Below, in pieces: positions 1 to 12,300 of a stretch of 60,547 nt of DNA; within the stretch, counting starts at the first letter, position 1, and each line of letters starts with the position of its first letter. Both the position numbers and the translations under genes were made by a program. Location: the NCBI GenBank assembly GCA_023399815.1, contig JAEWOJ010000095.1, forward strand, positions 1 through 60,547, written 5' to 3'. The stretch is from Pseudomonadota bacterium (GTDB lineage Bacteria > Pseudomonadota > Gammaproteobacteria > Xanthomonadales > Xanthomonadaceae). A model generated the notes under the pieces. It saw only the letters and a list, made by a program, of their open reading frames with translations, ran no database searches and was not told where the DNA came from.

Positions 1-5
1 GCCCC

Positions 6-28
6 GTCGCGACTGGCGTCGCTCCTAC
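6..28 (-). repeat. REP element, GTAGGAGCGACG family
   Basis: On the minus strand this reads GTAGGAGCGACGCCAGTCGC plus a short tail. It has a GTAG head followed by a GCGAC/GTCGC stem with a GCCA loop. Other copies lie at 1.8, 6.3, 27.8 and 51.9 kb, mostly as facing pairs. Any partner of this copy is outside the window. Confidence 0.8.
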
Positions 29-44
29 AGGGAGAAGGGTGGCG

Positions 45-1763
45 TCATGCCAGGCGCAGCGCGCGCGGATACGGCGGGTTGTCGGGAAACTCGCCGCGGG
101 CGAAGGCGGCTTGCAGGCCGCGCCACCATGCCGGGTCGAACAGTTCGCCATGGGCTTCGCGCACCGCTTCCAGCAGCGGTTTCGGCAGGCCCATGAACAG
201 GGGGAAACGCTCGGGGAACACATCGTTGGGCGCGACGTGGAACCACGGCTCGGCGGCCATCGCCTCCTCGGCGCTGCGCGGCTGCGGCCAGTCGCGGAAG
301 TTGCACTCGCTGACCCGGCACAGTTCGTCGTAGTCGTAGAACACCGCGCGACCATGCCGCGAGACGCCGAAATTCTTCAGCAGCATGTCGCCGGGGAAGA
401 TGTCGTTGCGCGCCATGTCGGCGATGGCCTGGGCATAGTCCAGCGCCGCTGCGCGCGCGGCCTCGGCGGTCTGCTCGCGCAGGTAGAGGTTCAACGGGCG
501 GAAGCGGCGCTGCACGTAGCACAGCGAGATCACCAGGTCGTCGCCCTCGACGCGTACGCTGCGCGCGCAGCTCTCCAGCAGTTCGTCGCGCAGTTCCGGT
601 GCGAAGCGGGCCAGCGGGAAGCGCAGGTGGCGATACGGTTGCGCGTCGAGCAGGCGGCCGATGCGGTCGAGGTTGAACACCAGCGCGTAGCGGTCTTCCA
701 CGTCCTGCCGGCTCATGGTCTTGGGCCAGCCGAAGCGGTCACGGATCAGCTTGAACACCAGCGGATAGCTGGGCAGGGTGAACACCGCCATCACCATGCC
801 CGGCGTGCCTTCGGCGTGCACCAGCCGTTCGTTCGGCTGCTGCTGGAAATGGCGGAAGAAGGTGCGGTAGCGCTCGGTCTTGCCCTGCTTGGCGCGGCCG
901 AGCACGGTGTAGATCTCGTCCACCGGCTTGCCCGGCAGCAGGCTGCGCAGGAACACCACCGCGTCGGCGACGGTGGGCAGGTCGGCCTGGAAATAGCTGC
1001 GCGACACGCCGAACAGGTGTGCCACGTCGCGGCGGCGGCTGAGCACCGCCTCCGCGCGCAGGCCCTCGCCGTCGTTGACCAGCGCGATCACGCAGGGCGA
1101 GAAACGGTGCTCGCCGAACACGCGGCCGACGAGGTAGGCGCGACGCTCGCGGTAGAACACCGTTTCCAGCAGTTCGATGGCGCGTACCGGGTGCGGTCCC
1201 CAGTGTGCGAGATCGTCCTGCAGGCGTACCGCGATGGCGGCGGCGCAGCGCAGGCGGTGCCGATAAGGTACGTCGAAGCGGTAGTCGGCCAGCATGCGCT
1301 CGAAGGCATCGGCCGGGCGTGATTCGGACACGGTATAGACGTGGCGCGCGACCGGGTGGGTGATGGCGTCGGACGGCTCGATGTCGATCGCCATGAACTC
1401 GATCGCATCGTCCACGCCATGGGTGGCGAACAGCCGCCGGGTCAGGGTGTTGTAGAAGGTCTTGTAGAGTTCGCCGTCGATCAGCCCTTCGAGCAGGCCG
1501 GCGAACGCCGCGCGCACCTGCGTCCACGCCCCGCGCTCGGGCGTATCGCCGGCGATGGCCTGCAGGCGGGCCATGCACTCGCCGATGCACAGGTCATAGA
1601 GTTCGATGCGCTCGACCGCATCGGCGTGCGCCGCGGCCCAGTCGCGCCGTTCGAAGCGTTGCCGCGCACGGCGGGTGATCGCGGCAAAGCGTGCGTTGTA
1701 GTCGGCGAAGCCGTCGCGGATGCAGGTGGCGATGGCATGGGCGGATTCGGTGGGCATCGGCAT
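45..1763 (-). CDS. aceK: Isocitrate dehydrogenase kinase/phosphatase
   Basis: A 572-residue protein of the usual AceK length (about 575). AceK phosphorylates and dephosphorylates isocitrate dehydrogenase to set the flux between the TCA cycle and the glyoxylate shunt. Visible landmarks are the P-loop-like AEGTPGMVM (residues 317-325), the nucleotide-binding lysine in VFKLI (K338), DMLLKNFGV (D459, N464) and the metal-binding FYDYDE (D477, D479). These match known E. coli positions within two residues. The first ATG is used; a second ATG two codons later is possible, and neither has a clear ribosome binding site. It lies downstream of icd on the same strand, separated by a terminator and a long hairpin. 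The E. coli substrate is the homodimeric enzyme, but the neighbour here is the monomeric type, so the target is uncertain. Confidence 0.95.
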   Translation of the reverse strand: MPMPTESAHAIATCIRDGFADYNARFAAITRRARQRFERRDWAAAHADAVERIELYDLCIGECMARLQAIAGDTPERGAWTQVRAAFAGLLEGLIDGELYKTFYNTLTRRLFATHGVDDAIEFMAIDIEPSDAITHPVARHVYTVSESRPADAFERMLADYRFDVPYRHRLRCAAAIAVRLQDDLAHWGPHPVRAIELLETVFYRERRAYLVGRVFGEHRFSPCVIALVNDGEGLRAEAVLSRRRDVAHLFGVSRSYFQADLPTVADAVVFLRSLLPGKPVDEIYTVLGRAKQGKTERYRTFFRHFQQQPNERLVHAEGTPGMVMAVFTLPSYPLVFKLIRDRFGWPKTMSRQDVEDRYALVFNLDRIGRLLDAQPYRHLRFPLARFAPELRDELLESCARSVRVEGDDLVISLCYVQRRFRPLNLYLREQTAEAARAAALDYAQAIADMARNDIFPGDMLLKNFGVSRHGRAVFYDYDELCRVSECNFRDWPQPRSAEEAMAAEPWFHVAPNDVFPERFPLFMGLPKPLLEAVREAHGELFDPAWWRGLQAAFARGEFPDNPPYPRALRLA

Positions 1764-1809
1764 TGCAGGGAGTCGGGGCCGGGCTTCACCCTACCGCAGC
1801 CGGGCTGGT

Positions 1810-1902
1810 TTGCAGGAGCGTTGCAGGAGCGACGCGAGTCGCGAGGGGCTTCACTGGGAAAGCCCCATCGCGACTCGCGTCGCTCCTGCAACGCTCCTGC
1901 AA
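1810..1902. repeat. Facing REP pair forming a hairpin with about 41-bp arms
   Basis: The left arm (1810-1850) and right arm (1861-1902) are reverse complements except for one inserted base, around the loop TCACTGGGAA. Each arm holds the GAGCGACGCGAGTCGCGA REP core plus a second GCAGGAGCG head. The head begins GCAG rather than GTAG. It sits between icd and aceK, where such a structure in RNA could protect or separate the two transcripts. Confidence 0.85.
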
Positions 1903-1927
1903 GGAATTCCGGTGGTTGTCCGCAAAC

Positions 1928-1958
1928 GAAAAACCCGCATCGCCGGAGCGATGCAGGT
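1928..1958 (-). terminator. Rho-independent terminator of icd
   Basis: Read on the minus strand, AACCTGCATCGC and GCGATGCGGGTT pair around TCCG, followed directly by a run of T. It starts about 28 nt after the icd stop codon. Confidence 0.75.
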
Positions 1959-1985
1959 TCGGTCAATCCACCTTGCGGGCTGCGA

Positions 1986-4465
<2,480 letters not shown>

Positions 4466-4495
4466 CAAAAAGGCGCAGTCTTGCGACTGCGCCAT
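4466..4495 (-). terminator. Rho-independent terminator of the LysM-lipoprotein unit
   Basis: On the minus strand GGCGCAGTCGCAAGACTGCGCC forms a stem followed by TTTTTG. It lies about 46 nt beyond the lipoprotein stop codon. Confidence 0.85.
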
Positions 4496-4541
4496 GGCTT
4501 GCACCCGTCGGGAGAGAGGGCAACAGGTGGAAGCCCTCCTG

Positions 4542-5021
4542 CTACTTCACTTCGAACTCCTGGGTCGTGCCGGCCGGCTGGCCATCCAGGGTCACGTCCG
4601 CGCGGTACTTGCCGGCGGGCCATGCGCTTGCCTTGCTGAACTCGATATTGGTGGTCTCGGCACCGGTGGTGTTCAACGTGGCGCTCTGCTCACCAGCCAC
4701 CTGCCCGTCCTGATAGGTGAGCCTGGCGCCCACGGTGGCATTGCTCGCGGCGCCGTCGGTATTCACCGACACGATGATCTTGTCCTTGCCGCCGATGATC
4801 GCCACCGGCGCCACCGACTTGTCGGCCGCGGCCGCGTTGCCGACGGTGATCGAGGTGACACTGAGCACCGGAGCTGCCGGGGTCGCCTCGCTCATCGGCG
4901 CCGGAGCCGGCGCGCTGGCTTCCGGTGGCGGTACGGTTTCTTCCTTCTTCTTGCAGCCGGCAAGGGCGAGCGTGCCGGCAAGGGCGATCATCAGGACACT
5001 GCTGAGCGAAGTCTTCTTCAT
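4542..5021 (-). CDS. Putative lipoprotein of unknown function
   Basis: A 159-residue protein with a lipoprotein signal: MKK, a hydrophobic segment and lipobox LALAGC, placing the acylated cysteine near residue 22. A proline/alanine-rich linker follows (residues 28-50), then an all-beta-looking domain ending in QPAGTTQEFEVK that resembles an immunoglobulin-like or DUF-type periplasmic fold. No catalytic motif is visible. The ATG is preceded by a purine-rich AGCATCCC-proximal site (GGAGCATCCC). The LysM gene ends 45 nt upstream on the same strand and an intrinsic terminator follows, so the two probably form one transcript. I cannot name a function; an envelope-anchored role is inferred only from the lipobox. 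Confidence 0.8.
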   Translation of the reverse strand: MKKTSLSSVLMIALAGTLALAGCKKKEETVPPPEASAPAPAPMSEATPAAPVLSVTSITVGNAAAADKSVAPVAIIGGKDKIIVSVNTDGAASNATVGARLTYQDGQVAGEQSATLNTTGAETTNIEFSKASAWPAGKYRADVTLDGQPAGTTQEFEVK

Positions 5022-5066
5022 GGGATGCTCCGGAAAGGGATGGAAGGGCTGCGCGGCCTGGCGGCC

Positions 5067-5366
5067 TCAGTCCTGGCGGGGCGGGATCTTCAGCGTCTGC
5101 CCCGGAAAGATCTTGTCCGGGTCGGAGAGCACGTCGCGGTTGGCCTCGAAGATCCGCTTCCACGCGTTCGCGTCGCCCAGCAGGTTCTTGGCGATCCTGG
5201 AAAGGTTGTCGCCCTTCTGCACGGTGTACTGCTGTTCGCCCACGATCTGCGCGGTGGAATCCACCTTCGCCGTCACGTCGGAAAAATCCGCTTTCGGCAC
5301 GACCTCGGCGGTGCTGTCCACCTGGGAAGTCACATCCGAAAAATCGGCCTTCTTGTCGTTGCTCAT
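5067..5366 (-). CDS. Small LysM protein without signal peptide (Kbp-like LysM)
   Basis: A 99-residue protein starting MSNDKKADF. This ATG is chosen over one twelve codons upstream because GAGGAGG lies just ahead of it. Residues 6-19 and 20-34 are two copies of a KADFSDVT-x-x-VDSTA repeat. A LysM domain follows (about residues 47-95: YTVQKGDNLSRIAKNLLGD ... IFPGQTLKIP). That LysM closely resembles the C-terminal half of the cytoplasmic K+-binding protein Kbp (YgaU), but the BON domain of Kbp is replaced by the short repeat. There is no export signal, so peptidoglycan binding is doubtful. Probably co-transcribed with the downstream lipoprotein. Confidence 0.82.
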   Translation of the reverse strand: MSNDKKADFSDVTSQVDSTAEVVPKADFSDVTAKVDSTAQIVGEQQYTVQKGDNLSRIAKNLLGDANAWKRIFEANRDVLSDPDKIFPGQTLKIPPRQD

Positions 5367-5468
5367 CGGGTCGTTCCTCCTCGGCTGGGGGAACGATTGC
5401 ACTGCCCGCGTTAAGGAACCATCGCGCCGACGTAAAACCGGCGTATATCCGGAAGACGGTTCAGCCGA

Positions 5469-6284
5469 TCACTGGCGGGGATCGCGGAAGGGGCGATGGC
5501 CGGCGGCGAAGTCCGCGGTCGAACGGCGCGGGTTGATGTCCAGCCCACCGCGGCGGGTGTAGCGCGCCTCCACGTCCAGCGCGCGGCAGCCGCAGTGGCG
5601 CAGCAGCTCGAGGAAGATGCGCTCCACGCACTGCTCGTGGAATTCGGCATGGTCGCGGTAGCTGGCCAGGTAGCGCAGCAGCCCGCCACGGTCGATGCGC
5701 GGCCCCTGGTAGCGGATGCTCACGCTGGCCCAGTCCGGCTGGCCGGTCACCGGGCAGTTCGACTTGAGCAGGGCCGAGACCAGTGTCTCGGCGACCACGT
5801 CGTCGGCATCGCCCTGCAGGAAACCGGCCTGCGGCGGGCCGTAGTGGTCGATGTCCAGTTCCAGGCGGTCGATCGATTCGCCTTCGGCCTCGGCCACGGG
5901 CGGCAGGCCGAACTCCACCGTGACCCCGGCCCCGGCGCAGGCGGAAAGATCGGCGGCGATGCGCTCGCGCACCGCGTCGGCCGTGTCGAAGCGCGCGGCG
6001 TTGAGGGAGTTGAGGTAGAGCTTGAGCGACTTGGACTCGACCAGGTTGGGCGAGTCGGCCGGCACCCACAGCGTGGCCGTGGCCACGCAGGGCTTGCCGC
6101 GCGCGTCCAGCCAGGCCAGCTCGTAGACGTGCCAGCGGTCCTGGCCGACGAACGGCGGCGGGCCTTCGGCCAGGCCGATCTCGGCACGGGCGGCCTCGCG
6201 CGGGATCGGGAACAGCAGGCCCGGGTCGTACTGCGAGGGATAGGCGACCTCGCGGCCGAGGCTGGAATCGTGGGGAGTGTTCAT
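5469..6284 (-). CDS. queF: NADPH-dependent 7-cyano-7-deazaguanine reductase
   Basis: A 271-residue protein of the long (YqcD-type) QueF class. It reduces preQ0 to preQ1 in queuosine tRNA modification. Visible features are the substrate-site [12 protein letters not shown], the catalytic cysteine in [14 protein letters not shown], and the duplicated tunnelling-fold second half with [10 protein letters not shown]. The start at MNTPHDSS is the family's usual N-terminus; the frame is open further upstream, but that part runs through a REP element and into the next gene on the antisense side. No other queuosine gene is near. Confidence 0.95.
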   Translation of the reverse strand: MNTPHDSSLGREVAYPSQYDPGLLFPIPREAARAEIGLAEGPPPFVGQDRWHVYELAWLDARGKPCVATATLWVPADSPNLVESKSLKLYLNSLNAARFDTADAVRERIAADLSACAGAGVTVEFGLPPVAEAEGESIDRLELDIDHYGPPQAGFLQGDADDVVAETLVSALLKSNCPVTGQPDWASVSIRYQGPRIDRGGLLRYLASYRDHAEFHEQCVERIFLELLRHCGCRALDVEARYTRRGGLDINPRRSTADFAAGHRPFRDPRQ

Positions 6285-6293
6285 GGGGCAATT

Positions 6294-6407
6294 GTAGGAG
6301 CGACGCGCGTCGCGATGGGCTTCCCCGTTCAAATCCCCGCACATGGATGTGCGGGCTTTGCAGGGGGATCTGCGCGCAAGCCCCGTCGCGACTGGCGTCG
6401 CTCCTAC
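6294..6407. repeat. Facing REP pair with inner hairpin
   Basis: The left copy (6294-6316) and right copy (6385-6407) are GTAGGAGCGACG-family REPs in inverted orientation. Between them a second small hairpin (CCCCGCACATGGATGTGCGGG region, 6335-6355) is visible. The left copy begins just upstream of the queF start codon. Confidence 0.85.
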
Positions 6408-6415
6408 GGGTTGGT

Positions 6416-7732
6416 TCAGCTCCTGGCGCCGTGCAGGTAGTCCAGCGACACCTGCAGCAGCGCGCGCAGGCCCACGTCCAGCGCCTTTTCGTCGAGCAGG
6501 AACTTCGGCGAGTGGTTGCTGGGCGCGGTGGCCGGGTCGATGCCCTCGCCGGTCGAGCCGACGAAGAAGAACATCGCCGGCACCTGCTGCGCGTACAGCG
6601 AGAAATCCTCCGACCCCATCTGCAGCGGCGGCTCGTAGACGTTGTCCTTGCCGACCACCGCCTGCAGGCTGGGCAGCATGCGCGCGGTCAGCGCCGGGTC
6701 GTTGACCGTGGCCGGGTTGCCCTCGCTCTCGTAGATGTCGGTGGTGGCGGTGGCACCGTGCGCGGCGGCGGTGTGCTCGGCGACGGTGCGCAGGTCGGCG
6801 AAGATCTGCTGGCGCATGTCGGGGTCGAAGGTACGGATGGTGCCGACCATCTCCACCGAGTCGGGGATGATGTTGTAGCGGATGCCACCCTTGATCGCGC
6901 CGAAGGTCAGCACCGCCGGCTGTTTGGACAGGTTGGCGCGGCGGCTGACGATGGTCTGCGCGGTGCCGACCAGGTCGGAGGCGGCGACGATCGGGTCGAT
7001 GCCGTTCCACGGCGCCGAACCATGGGTCTGGCGGCCGTTGACGGTGATCGCGAAGCGGTCCGAGGCGGCCATCAGCGGGCCGCCGCGCACGGCGATCTGC
7101 CCGGCCTGGACGCTGGAGAACACATGCAGGCCGAACACCGCTTCTGGCTTGAAATCCTTGAACAGCCCTTCCTTGAGCATCAGCTCGGCGCCGCCCTGCT
7201 CCGGCGGCGGCGCGCCTTCCTCGGCCGGCTGGAAGATCAGCATCACTTCGCCCGGCAGCGTGTCGCGCATCGCCACCAGCGCGTCGGCCACGCCCAGCAG
7301 GGTGGCGGTGTGCGCGTCGTGGCCACAGGCGTGCATCACCCCGACCTTCTCGCCGCGGTACTCGGAGGTGGCGGTGGAGGCGAACGGCAGCCCGGTCTGC
7401 TCGGTCACCGGCAGCGCGTCCATGTCCGCGCGCAGGGCGATCCTCGGCCCAGGCAGCGCGCCCTTGATGATCGCCACCACGCCGTTCACGGCCACGCCGG
7501 TCCGCGGTTCCAGGCCCCTCGCACGCAGGCGCTCGGCGACCTTGGCGGCGGTGCGCACCTCGCGGTTGGACAGCTCCGGGTGCCGGTGGAAATCGCGGCG
7601 CCACTCCACCACCTGCGGCTGCAGGCGCGCGGCAGCGGCAGCCACTTCCGGGCGCTGGCCCTCGGCGGCCACCGCGGAACCGGCGGCCAGGGCGCACGAC
7701 AGCGCGGTCAACAGAACGGTCTTGCGGATCAT
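6416..7732 (-). CDS. Secreted M20-family amidohydrolase (HipO/AbgB-like)
   Basis: A 438-residue zinc amidohydrolase with an N-terminal signal peptide ([19 protein letters not shown], cleavage near AVAAEG). Motifs are [12 protein letters not shown] near residue 45, the metal-binding [14 protein letters not shown] near 135, the [11 protein letters not shown] acidic pair near 172, and [11 protein letters not shown] in the lid domain. Family members hydrolyse N-acyl amino acids, hippurate or indole-acetyl conjugates; the substrate cannot be told from sequence. It is transcribed divergently from the RND efflux operon with about 210 bp between them, and REP elements follow its stop codon. The export signal suggests action in the periplasm or outside the cell. 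Confidence 0.9.
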   Translation of the reverse strand: MIRKTVLLTALSCALAAGSAVAAEGQRPEVAAAAARLQPQVVEWRRDFHRHPELSNREVRTAAKVAERLRARGLEPRTGVAVNGVVAIIKGALPGPRIALRADMDALPVTEQTGLPFASTATSEYRGEKVGVMHACGHDAHTATLLGVADALVAMRDTLPGEVMLIFQPAEEGAPPPEQGGAELMLKEGLFKDFKPEAVFGLHVFSSVQAGQIAVRGGPLMAASDRFAITVNGRQTHGSAPWNGIDPIVAASDLVGTAQTIVSRRANLSKQPAVLTFGAIKGGIRYNIIPDSVEMVGTIRTFDPDMRQQIFADLRTVAEHTAAAHGATATTDIYESEGNPATVNDPALTARMLPSLQAVVGKDNVYEPPLQMGSEDFSLYAQQVPAMFFFVGSTGEGIDPATAPSNHSPKFLLDEKALDVGLRALLQVSLDYLHGARS

Positions 7733-7945
7733 CCGGGGCTCCTCATCGACAGGCTGGCAGGTGAATGTAGGGCAAACGGACGGGGGCGACGAGGGTCAAC
7801 CGATGTCCCGCGGAACCGTTCACCACCAACACGGGCCCGAGCGCGTGGCCCATCGGTCATGTCTCGGCGGTCACGGGCCGGCGTTATGCTCTGCGCCGTC
7901 TCGCCCGCTTTTCCTCTCTGCCACCGGTTCCTCAGGAGTTTTCGC

Positions 7946-9202
7946 ATGTCGCGTTTCTGGAAGATCGTGCTGCTGGTCATCGCGGTCCTGCTCGTCATAG
8001 GGATCGGTTACCGGGTGATGGGGGGCGGCAAGCAACCGAAGGCCGGTGGCCCGGCGGCCATGGGCGGCGGCCCTGGCGCCTGGGGCGGCAAGGAAAGGAA
8101 CAGCGACCCGGTACCGGTGACGGCGGTCACGGCCGAACGCAGGAACGTGCCGGTCTACCTGACCGCGCAGGGCACGGTGGCCGCCTACAACACGATCACG
8201 GTCAGCCCGCAGGTCGGCGGCGAGCTGCTGAGCGTCAACTTCCAGGAAGGGCAGATGGTGAAGAAGGGCGAGCTGCTGGCCCGGATCGACCCGCGCACCT
8301 TCCAGGCGCAGTACGACCAGGCCGCCGCCAGCCTGCGCCAGAACCAGGCGCTGCTGGCCACCGCCCAGTCCAACTACGAACGCTCCAATTCCGACGCCTA
8401 CCGCCAGTACGTCGCGCAGACCGACCTGACCACGCTGCGCAACCAGGTCGCCCAGTACCAGGCCGCGGTCGCCTCCGCACAGGCGTCGATGGCCCAGAGC
8501 AAGGTGCAGCTGGACTACACCCGCATCGTCTCGCCCATCGACGGCGTGGCCGGCATCCGCGCGGTCGACCCGGGCAACGTGGTCGGCGCCGGCACCGCGC
8601 TGGTCACCCTCACCCAGCTGCAGCCGATCTACGTGCTGTTCAACCTGCCCGAGCAGCAGCTGGACGCGGTACGCGCGGCACAGGGCGGCGGCCCGCTGGA
8701 AACGGCGACGCTGGACCGCGCCGGCGGCGCGGTGGTCAACGCCGACGGCAAGCTGCAGGTGGTGGACAACCAGATCAGCGCCACCAGCGGCACCTTCCGC
8801 CTGCGCGCCGAATTCCCCAATGCCGACAAGGCGCTGTGGCCGGGCCAGTTCGTCAACGTGCGGATGAAGCTCAGCGAACTGCCCGACGCGGTGGTGGTGC
8901 CGGCCGAGGCCGTGCAGCGCAGCAGCAGCAGCGACTTCGTCTACCTGATCAAGCCGGACAACACCGTCACCCTGCGCGACGTGGTGCAGAGCGGCCAGGT
9001 GGACGACAGCCACGTGGTCATCGGCAAGGGCCTGCAGCCCGGCGACAAGGTGGTGACCGAAGGCCAGTTCCGGCTCAAGGAAGGCATCAAGGTCACTCCG
9101 CTGCAACCGGGCCAGGCGCCGCCGGCGCCGACCGACGAGCAGCTGAAGGCGGCCAGCCAGAAGCGCGGTGGCGCCGGCCGGGGCGGCCGTGGTCCGCGCT
9201 GA
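7946..9202 (+). CDS. RND efflux periplasmic adaptor (MdtA-like)
   Basis: A 418-residue membrane fusion protein. The frame is open far upstream, but AGGAG at 7934-7938 precedes this ATG and the protein begins with a proper membrane anchor (MSRFWKIVLLVIAVLLVIG). There follow a Gly-rich linker, a lipoyl/barrel-sandwich half (TAQGTVAAYNTITVSPQVGG), a coiled-coil hairpin around ASLRQNQALLATAQSNYERS, the second lipoyl half, and a beta-barrel. The C-terminus is Gly/Arg-rich. It would bridge the inner-membrane pumps encoded next to an outer-membrane channel encoded elsewhere. First gene of a three-gene operon; closest in arrangement to E. coli mdtABC. Confidence 0.93.
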   Translation: MSRFWKIVLLVIAVLLVIGIGYRVMGGGKQPKAGGPAAMGGGPGAWGGKERNSDPVPVTAVTAERRNVPVYLTAQGTVAAYNTITVSPQVGGELLSVNFQEGQMVKKGELLARIDPRTFQAQYDQAAASLRQNQALLATAQSNYERSNSDAYRQYVAQTDLTTLRNQVAQYQAAVASAQASMAQSKVQLDYTRIVSPIDGVAGIRAVDPGNVVGAGTALVTLTQLQPIYVLFNLPEQQLDAVRAAQGGGPLETATLDRAGGAVVNADGKLQVVDNQISATSGTFRLRAEFPNADKALWPGQFVNVRMKLSELPDAVVVPAEAVQRSSSSDFVYLIKPDNTVTLRDVVQSGQVDDSHVVIGKGLQPGDKVVTEGQFRLKEGIKVTPLQPGQAPPAPTDEQLKAASQKRGGAGRGGRGPR

Positions 9203-9378
9203 CCGGCAGCCCATGCTCCGTCGCGGACGCCACCCCGTGGCGCGCGACGGAGCGGGACAGGCGCCGCGCAGGTACGCACACGTGAGCACCGCACGCGGAT
9301 CACGGAACGAGCGCGGCAGGACCGCGGACAGGCGCTGACCGCCTTCCGCCGCGCACTCTCTCACCACAGGAACCGACC

Positions 9379-12300
9379 GTGGGCTTCTCGACTCTCTTCA
9401 TCCGCCGCCCCATCGCCACCTCGCTGCTGATGGTCGGCCTGATGCTGCTGGGCATCCTCGGCTACCAGCGCCTGCCGGTTTCGGCCCTGCCCGAGATCGA
9501 GGCGCCCAGCCTGGTGGTGACCACGCAGTACCCCGGCGCCAGCGCGCAGACCATGGCCTCGCTGGTGACCACGCCGCTGGAGCGGCAGCTGGGCCAGATC
9601 TCCGGCCTGGACCTGATGACCTCCGATTCCTCGGCCGGGTTGTCGACGGTCGTGCTGCAGTTCTCGATGGAACGCGACATCGACACCGCCGCGCAGGACG
9701 TGCAGGCGGCGATCCGCCAGGCCACCCTGCCCGGCTCGCTGCCCTACCAGCCGGTCTACAACCGGGTGAACCCGGCCGACGCGCCGATCCTGACCCTCAA
9801 GCTGGCCTCGGACACGCGCCCGCTGCGCGAGGTCAACGACCTGGCCGACTCGGTGCTGGCGCAGCGCCTGTCGCAGGTGGACGGCGTCGGCCTGGTGTCG
9901 ATCGCCGGCAACGTGCGCCCGGCCGTGCGCATCCAGGCCAACCCGGCGCAGCTGGCCAACATGGGCATGACCCTGGAAGACCTGCGCAGCGCGCTGACCC
10001 AGGCCAACGTCAACGCACCCAAGGGCTCGCTCAACGGCAAGACCCAGAGCTATACCCTGTCCACCAACGACCAGCTCAGCGACGCGTCGGACTACAACGA
10101 CATCATCGTGCGCTACAGGAACGGCGCGCCGGTGCGGCTGCGCGACGTGGCCAGCGTGGTCGACGGCGTGGAGAACGACCAGATCGCCGCCTGGGCCGAC
10201 GGCAAGCCGGCGGTGCTGCTGGAAGTGCGGCGCCAGCCCGGCGCCAACATCGTCAAGACGGTGCAGAACATCCGCCAGATCCTGCCCGGCCTGCAGAACA
10301 TGCTGCCGGCGGACGTGAAGCTGGACGTGTTCTCCGACCGTACCGTCACCATCCGCGCCTCGGTGCACGACGTGCAGTTCACCCTGGTCCTGACCATCTG
10401 CCTGGTGGTGGCGGTGATCTTCGTGTTCCTGCGCCGGCTGTGGGCCACCGTGATCCCCTCGGTGGCGGTGCCGCTGTCGCTGCTGGGCACCTTCGGCGTG
10501 ATGGCCTTCGCCGGCATGTCGCTGGACAACCTGTCGCTGATGGCGCTGACCGTGGCCACCGGCTTCGTGGTCGACGATGCGATCGTGATGATCGAGAACA
10601 TCGTGCGCTACATCGAGCAGGGTAAGGACGGCCAGGAAGCGGCCGAGACCGGCGCGAAGGAAATTGGCTTTACCGTGCTGTCGCTGACCGTGTCGCTGAT
10701 CGCGGTGTTCCTGCCGCTGATCCTGATGCCGGGCGTGACCGGCCGCCTGTTCCACGAGTTCGCCTGGGTGCTGTCGATCGCGGTGGCGATCTCGATGCTG
10801 ATCTCGCTGACGCTCACCCCGATGATGTGCGCCTACCTGCTCAAGCCCGACGCGCTGCCCGAGGGCGACGACGCCCACGAGCGCGCCGCCGCGCAGGGCA
10901 AGGCCACCGCCTGGTCGAAGCTGGTGCACGCCTACGAGCGCAGCCTGGACTGGGTGCTGCGCCACCAGCGCATGACCCTGGGCATCGCGCTGGGCTCGGT
11001 GGCGCTGACCGTGCTGCTGTACGTCGCCATTCCCAAGGGCCTGCTGCCCGACCAGGACACCGGCATGGTCACCGGCGTGGTGCTGGCCGACCAGAACGTG
11101 GCCTTCGAGCAGATGCAGCAGCGCACCCGCGCCGTGGCCGAGGCGCTGCGCCAGGACCCGGCGGTGAGCGGCGTGGCCGCCTACATCGGCGCCGGCTCGA
11201 TGAACCCCACGCTCAACCAGGGCCAGCTGAACATCGTGCTCAAGGACCGCGGCGAACGCGGCAGCCTGGACGCCATCCTGCCGCGCCTGCAGGACGCCGC
11301 CGCGCACATCCCCGGCATCGCGCTGTACCTCAAGCCGGTGCAGGACGTGACCCTGGACACGCGCGTGGCCGCCACCGCCTACCAGTTCTCGCTGTCGGAC
11401 ATGGACAGCAGGGAACTGGCCGAACAGGCCGCGCGCGTCACCGACGCGCTGCGCCGCCTGCCCGAGCTGGCCGACGTGGACAACAACCTGGCCGACCACG
11501 GCCGCGCCCTGCACGTGGAAGTGGACCGCGACAAGGCCAGCCGCTACGGCGTGCCGATGCAGACCATCGACGACACGCTGTACGACGCCTACGGCCAGCG
11601 CCAGATCTCGACCATCTTCACCCAGCTCAACCAGTACCGCGTGGTGCTGGAAGTGGCGCCGGAGTTCCGCACCAGCGACGCGCTGATGAACCAGCTGGCC
11701 ATCGGCAGCAACGGCAGCGGCGCGCTGACCGGCAGCAACGCCACCACGCTGGGCCAGGTCAGTTCGAGCAACTCCTCCACCGCCACCGGCATCGGCAACA
11801 GCAACACCGGCATCGCGCTGGGCGCCGGCGGCAGCATCCCGCTGTCGGCGATCGCCACCGCCACGCCGGGCACCGCGCCGCTGATCGTCAGCCACCAGCA
11901 GCAGCTGCCGTCGGCGACGATCTCCTTCAACCTGGCGCCGGGCTATTCGCTGTCCGAAGGCGTGGCGGCGATCAACAAGGCGGTGGCCGAGCTGCAGCTG
12001 CCGCAGCAGATGCAGGCGCAGTTCGTCGGCACCGCCGCCGAGTTCTCCAGCAGCCAGACCGACGTGGTGATGCTGCTGCTGGCCGCCATCGCAGTGATCT
12101 ACATCGTGCTGGGCGTGCTGTACGAGAGCTGGATCCACCCGCTGACCATCATCTCCACCCTGCCGCCGGCCGGCGTCGGCGCGCTGCTGGCGCTGTACCT
12201 GTGCGGCATGAGCCTGTCGGTGGACGGCATCGTCGGCATCGTGCTGCTGATCGGCATCGTCAAGAAGAACGCGATCATGATGATCGACTTCGCGCTGGAC

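Noticed and set aside
9361..12138. A 925-codon minus-strand frame opposite the efflux pump.
   Set aside because: Histidine/arginine/glutamine-rich antisense shadow typical of high-GC genes; the plus-strand RND protein is unmistakable. Other long antisense frames (for example 12855-16724 and 28938-31634) were dropped for the same reason.
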